DNA of 64,000 nt, taken from NCBI GenBank assembly GCA_945910005.1, contig OX246743.1, forward strand, positions 44,860,736-44,924,735. Direction: 5' to 3'. A program made the translations under genes and the position numbers. Source of the DNA: Isoperla grammatica (Eukaryota; Arthropoda; Insecta; Plecoptera; Perlodidae). Position 1 is the first letter of the stretch. Every line of letters starts with the position of its first letter. This document shows, one piece after another, positions 22,357-44,900 of this stretch. The notes below the pieces were generated by a model. That model worked only from the letters and a program-made list of their open reading frames with translations, had not been told where the DNA came from and did no database searches.

Positions 22357-24907
22357 TCTACGATAAAAGCAGCCAGTCAGGCAATTTCAGTCTTCTTTGT
22401 TTAGAAACATCTTAGGTACAAAAAGTTATCGGAACGTTCTTTGAAAGAACGATCCTAGGACACTTGGTGAAGAATTACTTTGAAACAAGTTGACTCTCCT
22501 CATTATTTATCTGGAATGAAACAAACAATCCGAGATTAGTAAGTGATACAGGACCAGGAGAACTAACCTGTTGATGCTATCAATATGAATTGTATGCATG
22601 CATTTAGTAAACACAAGAATATCACAGGCTTATGTTAAGTTTACATGCAGTTGTGTTTTTGTATAAAATGTAAATAAAGACATGTGTGTAATAAATACAA
22701 TGTATCTGACAGATTTGTACACATTTTTCTGCACAACAGTGCATCCGACAATTAATTAGCCCCGGTCCTTTAAAGACTCTTAAAAATTAATATAATACGT
22801 AGCTACACAGACCAGCTCGATAAACAAATGATTATGATTAAAATATTATGACGATTTTTACACGAAACACATAGGCCTACGGTAACTACACAGTTAACAA
22901 GGGTTATGTAACATCAGCTCTTTTAATCATCTTGTACAACAGCCACTTAGCTCTTGTGACAAAGGCCACTTGACACCCAAAAAATTGATAAGAATTGACA
23001 TAATATTGACAACCTAGCCTAGACCTCCCTATGCTCAGGCTTTCCGAATGGCAATATGCTAAAGGTAAACAACGTCTAAAGTTAACTTATAAATACCGCA
23101 ATTTCTAATCTAGGCCCTAGGGGGCCTAGGCCTGCTCTACCCACATTGTAGGTCTACTAATTAATTGTAGGTTAGGCAGCAAGGCTAGCCTAGGCCTAGG
23201 GGCTAGGCCATGTAGACCCATGCCAGGCCCAAACCCTAGGACCACGCTAGGGCCTAGGCTAGGCCTAGGGCCTATACCTAGAAGTTGCACGACATGCTGT
23301 TATTTGACAGCGACCAAAAAATGTGTAGGCCCTAGGCCTAGGGCCAAAGGCCTATTTTTTTATGCAATGTAGGTTAATCACAAAAGCCTCGAATGAATTT
23401 TTTCGAGCAATCACAAACAAGAGCTGGTCACTTTTTAATTTTAGAATCTCATACTAAAAATCATTTCCACGAAATGCTTGGCCACTCGTTGACTGGCTAG
23501 GCCTAGGCCCTAGGCGTACGACTAATTAAAAATGCACTTACATTTGAATCGGTGTTGCATCGATCCTTATAAATGAAGAATTCTCTTCTAAACACACAGT
23601 TCACAAAGGCGACTTTCCAAAATCCCATCACTGCAATACCGACTTCAAGGTAGGCTGGGCATGAACGCACTCACACTCAAAACAAAATCCACCCATCTCA
23701 ATAAGGTCCAGACTGCAGTCCAGTGGCTGGGAAGATTTAACATAATTTTAGGCTACCGTCTGGCATAAGCCTAGGCTACCCATACCCGTCTGTCTGGCGT
23801 CGAAATCCACCCCTTTCAGTCGCAAGTGAACTGTTCCAAAACTATGGAGCCGTCGGACTAGTCACGTGATGTCTGCGACTGCACATGGTCGGAAAGAAAA
23901 CTACTTGATCGACCAAAATGCACGAATTTTGGAATCTTTTTTATTTAAATTCAATTATCAACGTGGAAGGTCAAGGATTTACAATTTCTTAAATACGTGT
24001 GCCGAAAATGGATTAGGAAAATCCTTTACCGACCCCACGCCCACGGACGGACCAACCAAAAATAAGCGAACACCATTTCAAACGGTACGCCTAGAATATC
24101 TAATCGATTAATCGATATTCGTCTGGTCGATCATTGTCATCAATAAAAAACCGCGTCTTTCAAATTCATAATGGGGAACATGCATAATGTTTTTTTAGCA
24201 TTTTACTAGATTAAGATTAACGTCCTGAATACAAAAATATTTTATTTCGGTGACATAGAATTAAGTTTCATTTATAAAAACGAGCTGAAAGTTTCACACA
24301 TATTTATGGCGGGAAAAACGGGGCATACGTCACTTGCCATGTATCAGCAATCAACCAATCAAAGAAAGATAAATAACATAACGCTTATTTGGAAATTATC
24401 ATATCCAAAATCATATAAAATCGAATTAATGTCTAGTAAGCGTAGTAATTAATTTTGAAGCCCAGTTACTATAAAAACAATAATACCAAACCTATTTTCA
24501 TAGAATATCAGTAAATATTGGGTGTTGTTATTCATATAAAGCAGACTTGACAACGGCTTGCGTAAAAATTTTGACAAGGTTAGCTTGATGACCTTGAAAA
24601 TGTGATTGTTTCGTCTAGGAGGCGGTGGCAAAGTCCAAGGAGGTTATATGCAAAGTCATTCATATAAGCAGTGATTTTCATGGCATGTGACGTCACATAC
24701 CGTTTAAAAATAATAGTGCGGGAAACAGATAATCAAAATCTTTGAACATGTATAGAAGTATAATGAGTTAATTTTAAAACTTTTAAATTAGGTTTGTGAT
24801 GTCTTCAGATGAATAACAATATATTCCACGTACTTTCAGAGCTGTAGAAAATTCATGCAAGTTCCCTACATTTTTAGAAGTCTTTTCAACTTAATGAGTT
24901 CTTACGG
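22357..24907. other. 5' flank of the BMP-receptor-like gene; TAGGCCTA-rich cluster
   Basis: No further exon is recognised, though 5' UTR sequence probably lies here. From about 23100 to 23530 the palindromic words TAGGCCTA and CCTAGG recur densely (for example GGCCTAGGCCTGCTC, GCTAGGCCTAGGGCC). Near 22045-22085 a (GAACTT)n-type tail follows CCTAT and may be the end of a retroelement. Confidence 0.5.
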
Positions 24908-25620
24908 GCAATAGGGAAGGCTCACACATTTTTTTTATTTGCTTACTGGTTACCTCAAGTTAAAATAAACGGGAACTAATTGGTTTCGGCTCGAAAGGTG
25001 CATTAACATCGCTTTAACAGCACGTCAAAGATATTGCTGTCAAAACACGCTCAGAAACGGACCTGCGCCATCTTGCTCGTGATTATAAGGTTCTGACGTC
25101 ATAACTCTGGAAACAATCATTTTATATCATGCAAATAGTACTGAAATCCCACAATTTAGTAGATTATTGCTCTCATAAGACTTTAACTGAATCAACGTTT
25201 ATTTCTAGTTAGTAAATGAACACTGCTCAACATTAATTTACAACAATATGTAAAATAATTGCATTATTTTAAACACGTTTTGGTAAATACTGTATCAAAA
25301 TGTATTTTCTGAAGAAAACAGTGGTATAAAAGACATTGTTGTAAAGTCACTGCATCCTAGATATTGTAAAATGTCCAACTTAATATCTTTGATATTATTA
25401 AGAATACTTCAAGGAGGCAGTTGTTGACAAGAGTTATGACGTCACGAGCCGTTTTTCAATTACGGAGCGGTAAGTTCCAAATTTCAAACTTTAAAAGCTA
25501 ATAGAATTGGAAATATACACTTCTCAGATATAAAAATTATATAGCCCGTACTTTTTGATAATGGCCTTCTGTTTTTAGGTACTTTGAGGAATATTTATTT
25601 TTTATGAGCCTTCCCTATTG
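24908..25620. mobile_element. Non-autonomous TIR element, about 713 bp (copy 2, inverted)
   Basis: The ends are CAATAGGGAAGGCTCA and TGAGCCTTCCCTATTG. The body is the reverse complement of the 17896-18611 element with moderate divergence, including indels. It has no open transposase frame. The two copies flank the BMP-receptor-like exons in opposite orientation. Confidence 0.75.
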
Positions 25621-28600
25621 AACTGAGATTTGGACCATCATAGAACCTCATATGCATATCTTGGCCCAAGATCCAATCGGGTTGGGGGAGCAGCGAGCTA
25701 CTCAGTGTACTCGGGTTGACGTCTTTGTTGCCCTCTAGGCCAGGCCCGACACAAACTTGCATCTTCAACCTCCTCAATTTCTTCCTCAACTATATCTTGC
25801 ACTGAAATTGTATTTACCAGTTACCCCCCTTGCAGTCAGTCACATCCCTAGACTCTCATCCCCCATCTTAAACTCTGTGCCTGATCATATAAATAAACTG
25901 AAAAGTAGTAAAAACAACTGAACATGGGTCTATTGAAGACCTAGGAATATTCTCAAAGGCAAAGGAGAAATATTATAAAACAAAAATTTACAATTTAAAA
26001 AACGACAGTAAATGAGTGTGGTATACATATTAAAACAACTTATCCAGTAGGAAGAGTCATACAGATGATAAGAGAAAATATAAAATCACAGAGCTGTCTC
26101 AAATGACATCCAATTATGACAAATTGAAATAATATAAAGAAACATGGATGGTAACCAGTATATTTCCAAACTTCCAAATAGTATCAAAATTGTTAACAGA
26201 GAAATATGTGTATGAACAATTTAAAGAAATGTATTAGTATTGCATTACGTACGACACTGGGCAGTCACGTCACAAATTGGCATGGAATTGTTGCTTCACG
26301 TTGATTTAGAGTAGATCTGAAGAGAAGGTAGTATTTATCAAGTCACTCCTCCATCATATGACGATAATAAGGATTTGGTTCCCTGAAGATGTTATTTAGG
26401 TTCTCTGCGGGTTTTGAATCGCTACTCATGTAAAGACCGTATTCGTGAACAAGGTTTGGAAAGCTTGTGGTTGCATGCGACACGGTCTATAATGAGAGAA
26501 CACAAGGTAGTAAGACACACAATAATACAAGATGTACAAATTGACATCAAGAAGCCAACAGCTTACCTGAAGAAATGATTTTTTGTATGTTATCTATGCA
26601 GTTAAGTTCCATAATCTTGTGTTTAATTCTTCAGGAAGCTGTTGGTGTCTTGGGAGTGGGTAGTACAAGCTTTAAAAAACAAACCAAAGTTTAGTGTATA
26701 TATCATTTAATGACTGATTTTCCAACAAGCCATGTGGACAATACTTCCAGCATGATCATCACTCTACATAAGATTGAAGTATTGATCAAAAATGATAAAT
26801 TGTCATTTTCTAGGTCATTCATAGCGTCGCAGAATATTTCGATTCCATAGATTGTAAAATGTTAGTACTACTAATGAGCATATGACAAAACAATAAAAAC
26901 GTCATACAGTATAGTGTGGTATAGTATTTTGTTCTTTATTTTAAAGGGTTGTGCTAACCTGCCACATCCAAGCATAAGTACTCTTACTTGAATGATAACC
27001 ACACTCCACTTCCACAACTGGCACGTTTCCCGAAATGTTATAAGTAAAGTAATACATATAATAAACTTTATTCAAACATCTTGAGATCAATTTGTTGTAC
27101 ATAAAGAATGGATCAAAATAAGGTAACAATCAATAAATGTTGTTGAGACCTACATTATGCAATCATTTCCTTTTGCAAATTAACAGTGTTTTTCAATTTA
27201 GTATCTGCACATAATGTATGATCACTGATCAGTAAGCTACAAGGTATCTTTTAGTTTTAAACAAATAGAGAAAGTACCCTTTTCACACTATACAAAATTG
27301 TGTTAACTCAGTGTAAAAAGTAGCCATCGGATTGCACGAATAAAATATGAAAATGATAGCTATCAGCTAACATAGACAGAACAGTAATTCATCCTAATAG
27401 GCCTATGCAGCATTGAATTTGCAGACATAATTTTTAATACTGTACGAGCCCCGGCTGTAGGATTTCATAATCTCGAAACATCTGTTCCAGCAGACGTTTT
27501 CTAGAGTTGTTACGAAGTGTCAAACTGCAGTAAGTGTGCAGTGTGTGTAAAATCAAACAACGAAAATACATAGCAGTGCTATGCACAGTAGATTTGCATG
27601 TTTATGAATTTATGAAATCAAATCATAGATATGTGGTAGTGATAGTACTTCTGTATTTGTATATGGTAACTTATACAAAGGATACATTTAGTAGGCAACA
27701 CTGATGAATAATAACGTTTATTTAAGTTTGGTAATGTATAGTACAAAAAGAAGAAAATGCTTAATGACACAATAAGGTTGAAATGAAGTTCGGATTAGTC
27801 AACAGGTCAGTCCAGTCCTCGAGTCACCACATGGCTCAGAAATACAAATACAGGACGCAGTAACTACATCTCTTTCCTTCACATTTTGCTTTTATCAATG
27901 TTGCCAATAATTGTTTATAGAACAGAGTACCTACCTACTCTATACTATAGGATACTCGAATTCAGTTCAAAGTTTTCGTAGCTACTGTAAATATCTAGCT
28001 TGAAACGTAGGGAAACCGTACCGGGAAAGCGCAGTTTCAATACGTATTAAAACTGCACACAATGAAAGTTCTTCAGTAATGTTTTCAAGATGTTATTCAA
28101 AAACCTTTATTTCTTGCGTTTTCAACAGTGCGACCACATACCTACCCCTGTGCCTCAAGACAGTAACAGTGTTGGTGTGCACAACCCTTCAACGCTTGGA
28201 TTTGTAAGTTGACACGGTCACCATGCGTGTATCACAAATACTCACAGCTAGTCTATAATCCAGTGTGACACCAGCTGTTTGTTATCTCACATTAGTAGTC
28301 ACTGTAGCATACGTATATGAAGTGCACGAGCGAGATATCACGATGCCATCTAAAGGCAATGTGAACTGTCTACCGGTACACCTTACATAATATATATACA
28401 CAAAAAATTTTAAAATAAAGACACGATTAGTTCAGTCAACTTTCTCACACGTTCAGTTCAATGAATTACAAATCAGTGACACTGATCAAGAGATGGACAC
28501 AATATTGAACAAGTGTTTAAAACTTCACAAGTTTTAACTGTAGCATCTGTGTAATACCGACGACGTGATACAAACACAATGATTTAGTGTGTGTAGGTAG

Positions 28601-29389
28601 GTGTTCACTGGTCAATGACCCAACATTGACGTACGCTATTCTGATGTAAAACAATATTTTATATTATCACTAGATACCAAACATTGATAATTTTCATATT
28701 GGCTAGGTTAAATAAAAATGAAGTGACTACCATAGCCATTAGCCAATAATGAGAGATTGATTCAAACCTAGTAGAACACTGCATTTTATATCAAACAGAT
28801 GTGCCCACAGAAAACCCATGGGATAATTTTCTTGCAAATTTGTAACCTAGTGTTCCCAAAACTGATGTCAATTTCATTATCATAAGCAAGAAAACTTTCT
28901 GAACTTAGAACTAGTATACTATATTCCTAGCCACTTTACATTGTACACATTAACAACATATACATAGTAGATGTACACAGAAGGTGGTGAGAATAAAGCC
29001 ATTCACCTTCTTTCAGTTCTTGTGTTCTATAGAATATTATACTACCATATCAACAATACAATATTCTTTACAAAAAAAAATCTTTCAAAAACAATCTTGT
29101 AGGTAACAATGTTCACGACTCAAAAAATTGCACTAAATTTAGGCAAATTGCAAAACAAAAATAGAGAACTTTAACCCGTTTAACTAGATCTCGAGATTTA
29201 CTGCTGCATTCATTATCAAACGTATTTACTATTTAAGTGGTAGCAAGAAGGACGAACGTGAAACTGATTCCCTAGCGTAGGTCGAAGCTGTCAGACGACC
29301 TGTTCCTGTTGGTTGGCAGGCAACTGAGGGGAGGGGGTGGGAGTGAAGGGGGTGGAGGGTGACGGAGAAGGAGTAGGAGAAGAAGGGTG
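25621..29389. other. 3' flank of YME1L; no separate gene seen
   Basis: The YME1L 3' UTR must start here on the minus strand. The first clear minus-strand AATAAA I see below the stop codon is at 28106-28111, which would give a UTR of about 1.3 kb; this is uncertain. A small hairpin with arms CCAACAGCTTACCTGAAGAA (26555-26574) and its imperfect inverse (about 26628-26646) is present. Frames at 25595 and 26941 show no homology. Confidence 0.45.
26555..26646. repeat. Small foldback with CCAACAGCTTACC ends
   Basis: The arms are 19-20 bp with one indel around a loop of about 50 bp. The same end word occurs in the large palindrome at 44961-45243 and in fragments near 19568 and 38078, suggesting a common foldback family. 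Confidence 0.6.
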
Positions 29390-39707
<10,318 letters not shown>

Positions 39708-40032
39708 GGATAACTGCTTATTTCAACTGTGTTTAAATAGTAAAAATCCGGGGAAGAACTACACTGAACACCAATTTTTTGAGCTAATCTAGCTCATTTA
39801 TGACGACGACTCCATTCTCTTTAGTCTTTATGACGGCGTTGCCAACATACGCGATTTTCTCGACAGTTTGCAAAACAAAACAAAATATATAGGCATAGTA
39901 ACTCGTTGAGTTACTTTAAATCTACAGAAATTTACAGAAAATCAGTAAAAAATAAAAAAAAAACAATTGAATAAAGAGAATTGTGAATACATCGTTATAT
40001 GATTATGCTTCATTGATACTTTTGTTTCTTGA

Positions 40033-41668
40033 TTTACCGTTGCTTTTTTGTACAACTTGATGTTGTACAACTTGAAGGAGAAGGGGAAGATGAAAAACTA
40101 TAGGCCCATCTCTTTAACATCTATTGGATCGAAAATTATGGAAAGGGTGGTGGGGGACTACGTTAAGGCAGAAATAAAAAAGATGGGGTGGATGTCGGAA
40201 GGGCAACATGGATTCAGGAAGGGATATTCCTGTGAGACGCAACTGCTGGGGATGACAGAGGACATTGCAGGAGTACTGGATAAGGGGGGAGAGGTGGATG
40301 CGGTCTTTATAGATTTTGAGAAGGCTTTTGACAAGGTTCCACATCAGAGGCTATTGGGGAAGATAGGGGAAGTGATAGAAGACGGTTGGGTAGTAAGATG
40401 GATGGGCGATTTCTTGGAAGGGAGAAGTCAGAGGGTGAGGGTGGGAGATGTTCTCTCATCAGAGGTGAAGGTGACCTCTGGGGTGCCCCAAGGGAGTGTG
40501 CTCGGGCCTCTGATGTTCGCGATCTATATTAACGACATAGCGGAGGGGATGGGGGCAAGGGTGAGACTTTTTGCTGATGACTGCGTCATATACAGGGAGA
40601 TCAAGGACAGGGGGGATGAGGAGTTATTGGGAGACGACATGAAAAAGCTGGGGGATTGGGTGAGGATTAATATGATGAGTCTGAATGCGGCAAAGTGCAA
40701 GTGGATAAGGTTTACAAGAAGGAGACAGGGGAGGAGGGTGGGACCGACGTATGAGATTCAGGGACAAGTGCTGGAGAGAGTGGAGGTGATTAGGTACCTA
40801 GGAGTGTGGATGGCGGATACGCTGGAATGGGGAGAGCAGATAAGCAGGATGGTTGGGAAGGGCGTAAGAAACCTAAACTTTGTAATGAGGGTGCTGAGGG
40901 GAGCAAGTGGGGAAATAAGGGAGCATGCATATAGAGCTCTGGTTAGGCCAGGCCTGGAATATGCAGGGGCGGTATGGGATCCTCATGACAGTAAGGGGAG
41001 AGAGGCACTGGAGGGGGTCCAAAAGAGGGCGGCGAGAAGGGTACTCAGGAGGGCTAATAGATGGGTGGAAATAGACATGGGGGAAGGAAGGAAGAGAAGA
41101 GAGTACGAGAGCGTAACGAAATTGGTCAAGGAACTGGGTTGGGAAACTCTCGAGGACAGGAGACGGAGGGACAGGCTAGGGAAAATGTACAGGGTGGTAA
41201 GGAAGCATGAAGGGTGGGGGGAATTAAGTAGGGCAGTGGAAGGAGCCAACTACATGGGCAGGGGGGACCACCAGTGGAAAATAGAAAGAAGGACTTGGAG
41301 AACGGACATAGGCAAGTTCTCATTCCTAGGAAGGGCGACCGTGGAATGGAACCAGTCGGAGGGGGAAGTCGTGGGGTTAGGAAAGGTGAAGGCGTTTGTC
41401 GACAGGCTGAGGCCAAAACCGGAACCCAAGGGCAAGGGAAAGGAAAAAGGCAATGGAGAAGGTGAAGGAAGCGGGAAGAGGTCAAGAGGTGATACGGAAG
41501 GGAGTGAAACGAGGAAAAAGGACAAGAATGGGATGAAGCAGCAAGAGGAGGTTGGAGGAAGGAGGGAACCTGCGAAGGAGGGGACAGGAGGTAGAAAGGA
41601 AGATAAGAGTCCCTCACCACCGGCAACCAGCCAACTGTGAGATGAGCGAACAACAACAACAACAACAT
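40033..41668 (+). mobile_element. 5'-truncated Jockey/CR1-like LINE insertion
   Basis: Boundaries are approximate: the 5' end is where RT homology starts, next to a direct repeat TTGTACAACTTGA, and the 3' end is the (CAA)n tail. I find no convincing target-site duplication. It lies between the divergent YME1L and MED16 genes. Confidence 0.75.
40048..41640 (+). CDS. LINE reverse transcriptase, 5'-truncated but open
   Basis: An open frame of 530 codons begins in RT domain sequence (KNYRPISL). It shows motif A (FIDFEKAFD, about 87-95), motif B (GVPQGS, about 145-150) and motif C (FADD, about 175-178), followed by thumb and C-terminal sequence with the Jockey/CR1-like pattern. The endonuclease is missing, so the copy is truncated within the ORF. 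The first in-frame ATG is at 40060; upstream the frame is open only to 40033. The C-terminal about 70 residues are very rich in Lys, Glu and Gly. The element is followed by a (CAA)n tail at about 41649-41667. It probably is not translated as a functional enzyme. The intact frame suggests a young insertion. Confidence 0.85.
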   Translation: MYNLMLYNLKEKGKMKNYRPISLTSIGSKIMERVVGDYVKAEIKKMGWMSEGQHGFRKGYSCETQLLGMTEDIAGVLDKGGEVDAVFIDFEKAFDKVPHQRLLGKIGEVIEDGWVVRWMGDFLEGRSQRVRVGDVLSSEVKVTSGVPQGSVLGPLMFAIYINDIAEGMGARVRLFADDCVIYREIKDRGDEELLGDDMKKLGDWVRINMMSLNAAKCKWIRFTRRRQGRRVGPTYEIQGQVLERVEVIRYLGVWMADTLEWGEQISRMVGKGVRNLNFVMRVLRGASGEIREHAYRALVRPGLEYAGAVWDPHDSKGREALEGVQKRAARRVLRRANRWVEIDMGEGRKRREYESVTKLVKELGWETLEDRRRRDRLGKMYRVVRKHEGWGELSRAVEGANYMGRGDHQWKIERRTWRTDIGKFSFLGRATVEWNQSEGEVVGLGKVKAFVDRLRPKPEPKGKGKEKGNGEGEGSGKRSRGDTEGSETRKKDKNGMKQQEEVGGRREPAKEGTGGRKEDKSPSPPATSQL

Positions 41669-41914
41669 GTACGTCGTAGTTTTTAATGGCGGACCTATGT
41701 CGTTGGTTGTCAGTGTTGTCATCTATTTATTCTTAAGATATTATAGTGATTAATGTTGTTATGGTGTATTTTATCATGGGGATTCACACATTACATTTAA
41801 ATAATTAAAAATCGCAACGTTAGCTACCATAAAAGTGTAAAAAGATTGCAAGACAACTGTGAGGCCAATCTCATAACCTCAAATTTGTTTCTTTGCCAGA
41901 CTTAGATTTGTCAA

Positions 41915-44900
41915 ATGGATTTGATTTACTCAATATTTAGGAAGCACACACTTCATCCCACGAAATCTCTGGAGATTTACGAATGGTAAGTCACAAATTA
42001 TCAAGCACTTTACCAATTAACTTTATTCTTACCCTGCGTAGAGCAATCCTACCTAGCTAGACAGGAGCTAAAATCTACTCTCTCTCTCCCCCTCCCTCCT
42101 GAGTTCCCCTTCTGCCTGATAAAGGCCTCATTCTCAACAACGATTATCCTGCATCTTTTACCACTCTTGACAATGCTATTGGTATGTTCTGTTAATAAAA
42201 ACTGTGTAAAGTAGCCTTCTTTAATAATTTTCTATGTCATTTTCAGCTTACATAAAGGAATATCTCAATGTTCCGTGTCAAGCCAGAATATTGTAGCATT
42301 TACGACCACAACCGAACTTGAGGATGCCAGCGGAAAGACCTGGGGGTCGCATGTTTATGTGGCTGATCTTAACACTCCATGGTTTAGTCACAAGTAAGTA
42401 CAAAATACTATTACAAATCAAAATACTGACTGAAGCGTATGCTCCTAGTAGGGCCACCCTAGCCGGCCGGACAGGTCTAGGTAGAGTAGAGAGACGAAAG
42501 GCAGTCCACGTCCTCCCCTTTACCTTTTCTACCCCGTTCATCCTACTTGTCACATTCCTTTAAACACCCCCCGACGTCATATAGGCCTAATCGTAGTTCT
42601 CGAATACGTCGTTTCAACAACAAATAGGCTATCCTTAATAAATCCGTACCTTATTAGTTAATAATTCATTATGTTTGGTACAAGAGTGGTGCTCCTCGGA
42701 TAGAATACAAACGGCTTGTTTTTTGCAGAGTTATGTCAAACAAGACTCAAATCACTGCATTAGAATGGGATTTGCCCGGTGAGAAACTCCTTGTGGCAGA
42801 CTCATCTGGAAACGTTCAGTTGTGGACGTTCAAGGACCACATTCTCAACGACTGGACGAGCCTGGGAACCGCCTCGTTTGCCGGTGAACACATTCTTGGG
42901 GCTGCTTTCTTCCATAACGGCAAAAAAGTATGGGTTCTACAACTAATTAACTAGCCTAGCTCTAGACAGAGGGTCAGTATGTTTAGTTTCCTCTGATACC
43001 TACCTATATTATAAAACAACCTTTGTAATAGTTTGCTTATTTGGTCTGAATACTGTACCCAGTAGGTAGGACCTACTACATTAATTGCAATTATTTTTTC
43101 AGATAAGCTTAGTTGCAGAAAAGAAAGATAACGTTCTTTACAATGAGAAATTTAGTCACCTACGATTTGCCCCATCTGTTCGACACTTTGGGGGCCGTCC
43201 AATGGAGGGTTGCATTGTTATCAGCACTACAGGTAGAAAACTCGGAATCCTCCTTGTAAATCAGTTTTATATCTGAATATGGTAGACATTAAATAACTAT
43301 GTAAAATAAATATTGTTTTCTTGTAAGTTGGAAGTGTGTTTTCCTTATTGTTGTTAAACAATTTAATAATGTAATAATCTCAGTAAAATATCTCGGTGGT
43401 TTAGTTTCTCTGACATAATGTAACTAGTGGTCAACTAGCCCAATTAAAATTGAAGATATTCCTTCCAGGAATGGTGGGAGTGGTTGTGGTGTCGAAAGAA
43501 GGACAAGGCTCACCACAGCTCATCACCACAAGCGACAGTTTGGGTTCGAAACGTCACCTCATTTCTGCCGTCGACATATGTTATGGCAAGAGTAAGTAAA
43601 ATACGTCTTTTACAGTAGAGTCTGCGTAATAGGCCCATCTTTGGTATTCTATTTGGTGTGTGATTGACATTGTGTATTGTTTCTCCGACAGACGGGCACT
43701 TCTTGGTTGCGGTGAGTCCCGGCAGTGCCAGTCTACCCATACAGTGTTACCGAGTCTCCGTCAAGCATTCAGACGAAAAGTGCCTGATCGTGTCTCAAGC
43801 GCTGCCCAGCTTCTTTCCCAAGTCCAGTCCGATCAAAGACGCCCAATGTAAGTGACAGAACCCCCCCCCCCCCCCATCTAGAGTTGAACACTCTAGGTAG
43901 TTCCCGGACGACGACACATAACTCCAACTGCTAACAGTGATTGTCCTCTGGAGTCTTAATACTTACTAGTTAGGCTACTAGTAGACATACAAGTAAAGGT
44001 ACAAATAAAGGATAGCACATTCTGCAGATATATCATTTGGGCCCTACATCCAATTATGGGTTTTAGCAGAACTAGGCTATTTCGTATATAAACTTTGGTA
44101 TTTCTAATACAAAATATTCTTCCAACTAGATGAGAAAGTGGTCGCACTGAAGTTTGTCGTGCGGGAGGACGCAGATTCTCTGGTCGTGGCTACCAACAGT
44201 GACTCCGGATGTCTGGTGGAAGTCTGGGAACTTCGAGAGAAGCCGCTTCCCGTTCACAAGATGTTCCAAAGCAAGTCGCTACAAACCCAGACGGAGCCGT
44301 TCAAAACAGTAGTAAGCTACTAAGTTTAGAGATAGTATACATATGTACATAATAATTGGAGCTCAGAACAAGATAAAACATGTTCTAGTGAGGGGAAAGG
44401 TACAGAAGGACGACAGCTTACCTGAGAAAGTAGATAGGCCGCTTAGAGAAACATATAGATGAGAAGACAAATAAACTGAGATGTTTCGGCCAACTAGTGG
44501 ACTTGATCACTCAGCCTTTTGGCCTCTCCAAGTATACACTATGTACATAATAAGCTGTTAGTTGGCTAGAGGGTCTGATTAACTTGGTACATAACTTAAT
44601 GATTGATTGATGATGACTTGATATAAGTCCGAACTATAGAAAAGAAGCGAAGACAGATAAATGACACGTGAGTGTGACGTGACTTGTTGTCAGCTGTGGC
44701 AGCACCAGTCTCACTTCATCGCCCCGTCTCCCTGCGCGTGCGTGACGACCTCCAAGGTTTCCGTGACGACCACCGTCCCTCCGCCGTGCTACGTGATGGT
44801 CGCTCTCAAGGACGGGACTGTCCACTGTCTCTACAGGGAGTCGCTAAAGCAGGTACGTTCAACTTGCCCGCACGTATGGCAAACTGGGTGCAATCGTGAA

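Larger units (their letters stand above)
39708..41914. promoter_or_regulatory. Divergent YME1L/MED16 intergenic region, split by a LINE
   Basis: The two start codons point away from each other. Outside the LINE (about 40033-41668) only about 325 bp remain on the YME1L side and about 245 bp on the MED16 side, so the ancestral gap was probably near 0.6 kb. No TATA box is evident. Core promoters and 5' UTRs must lie here unless untranslated exons exist; this is inference from layout. Confidence 0.5.

Noticed and set aside
41126..41722. 198-codon minus-strand frame rich in Pro, Ser and Leu
   Set aside because: Opposite-strand shadow of the purine-rich LINE C-terminal coding region.
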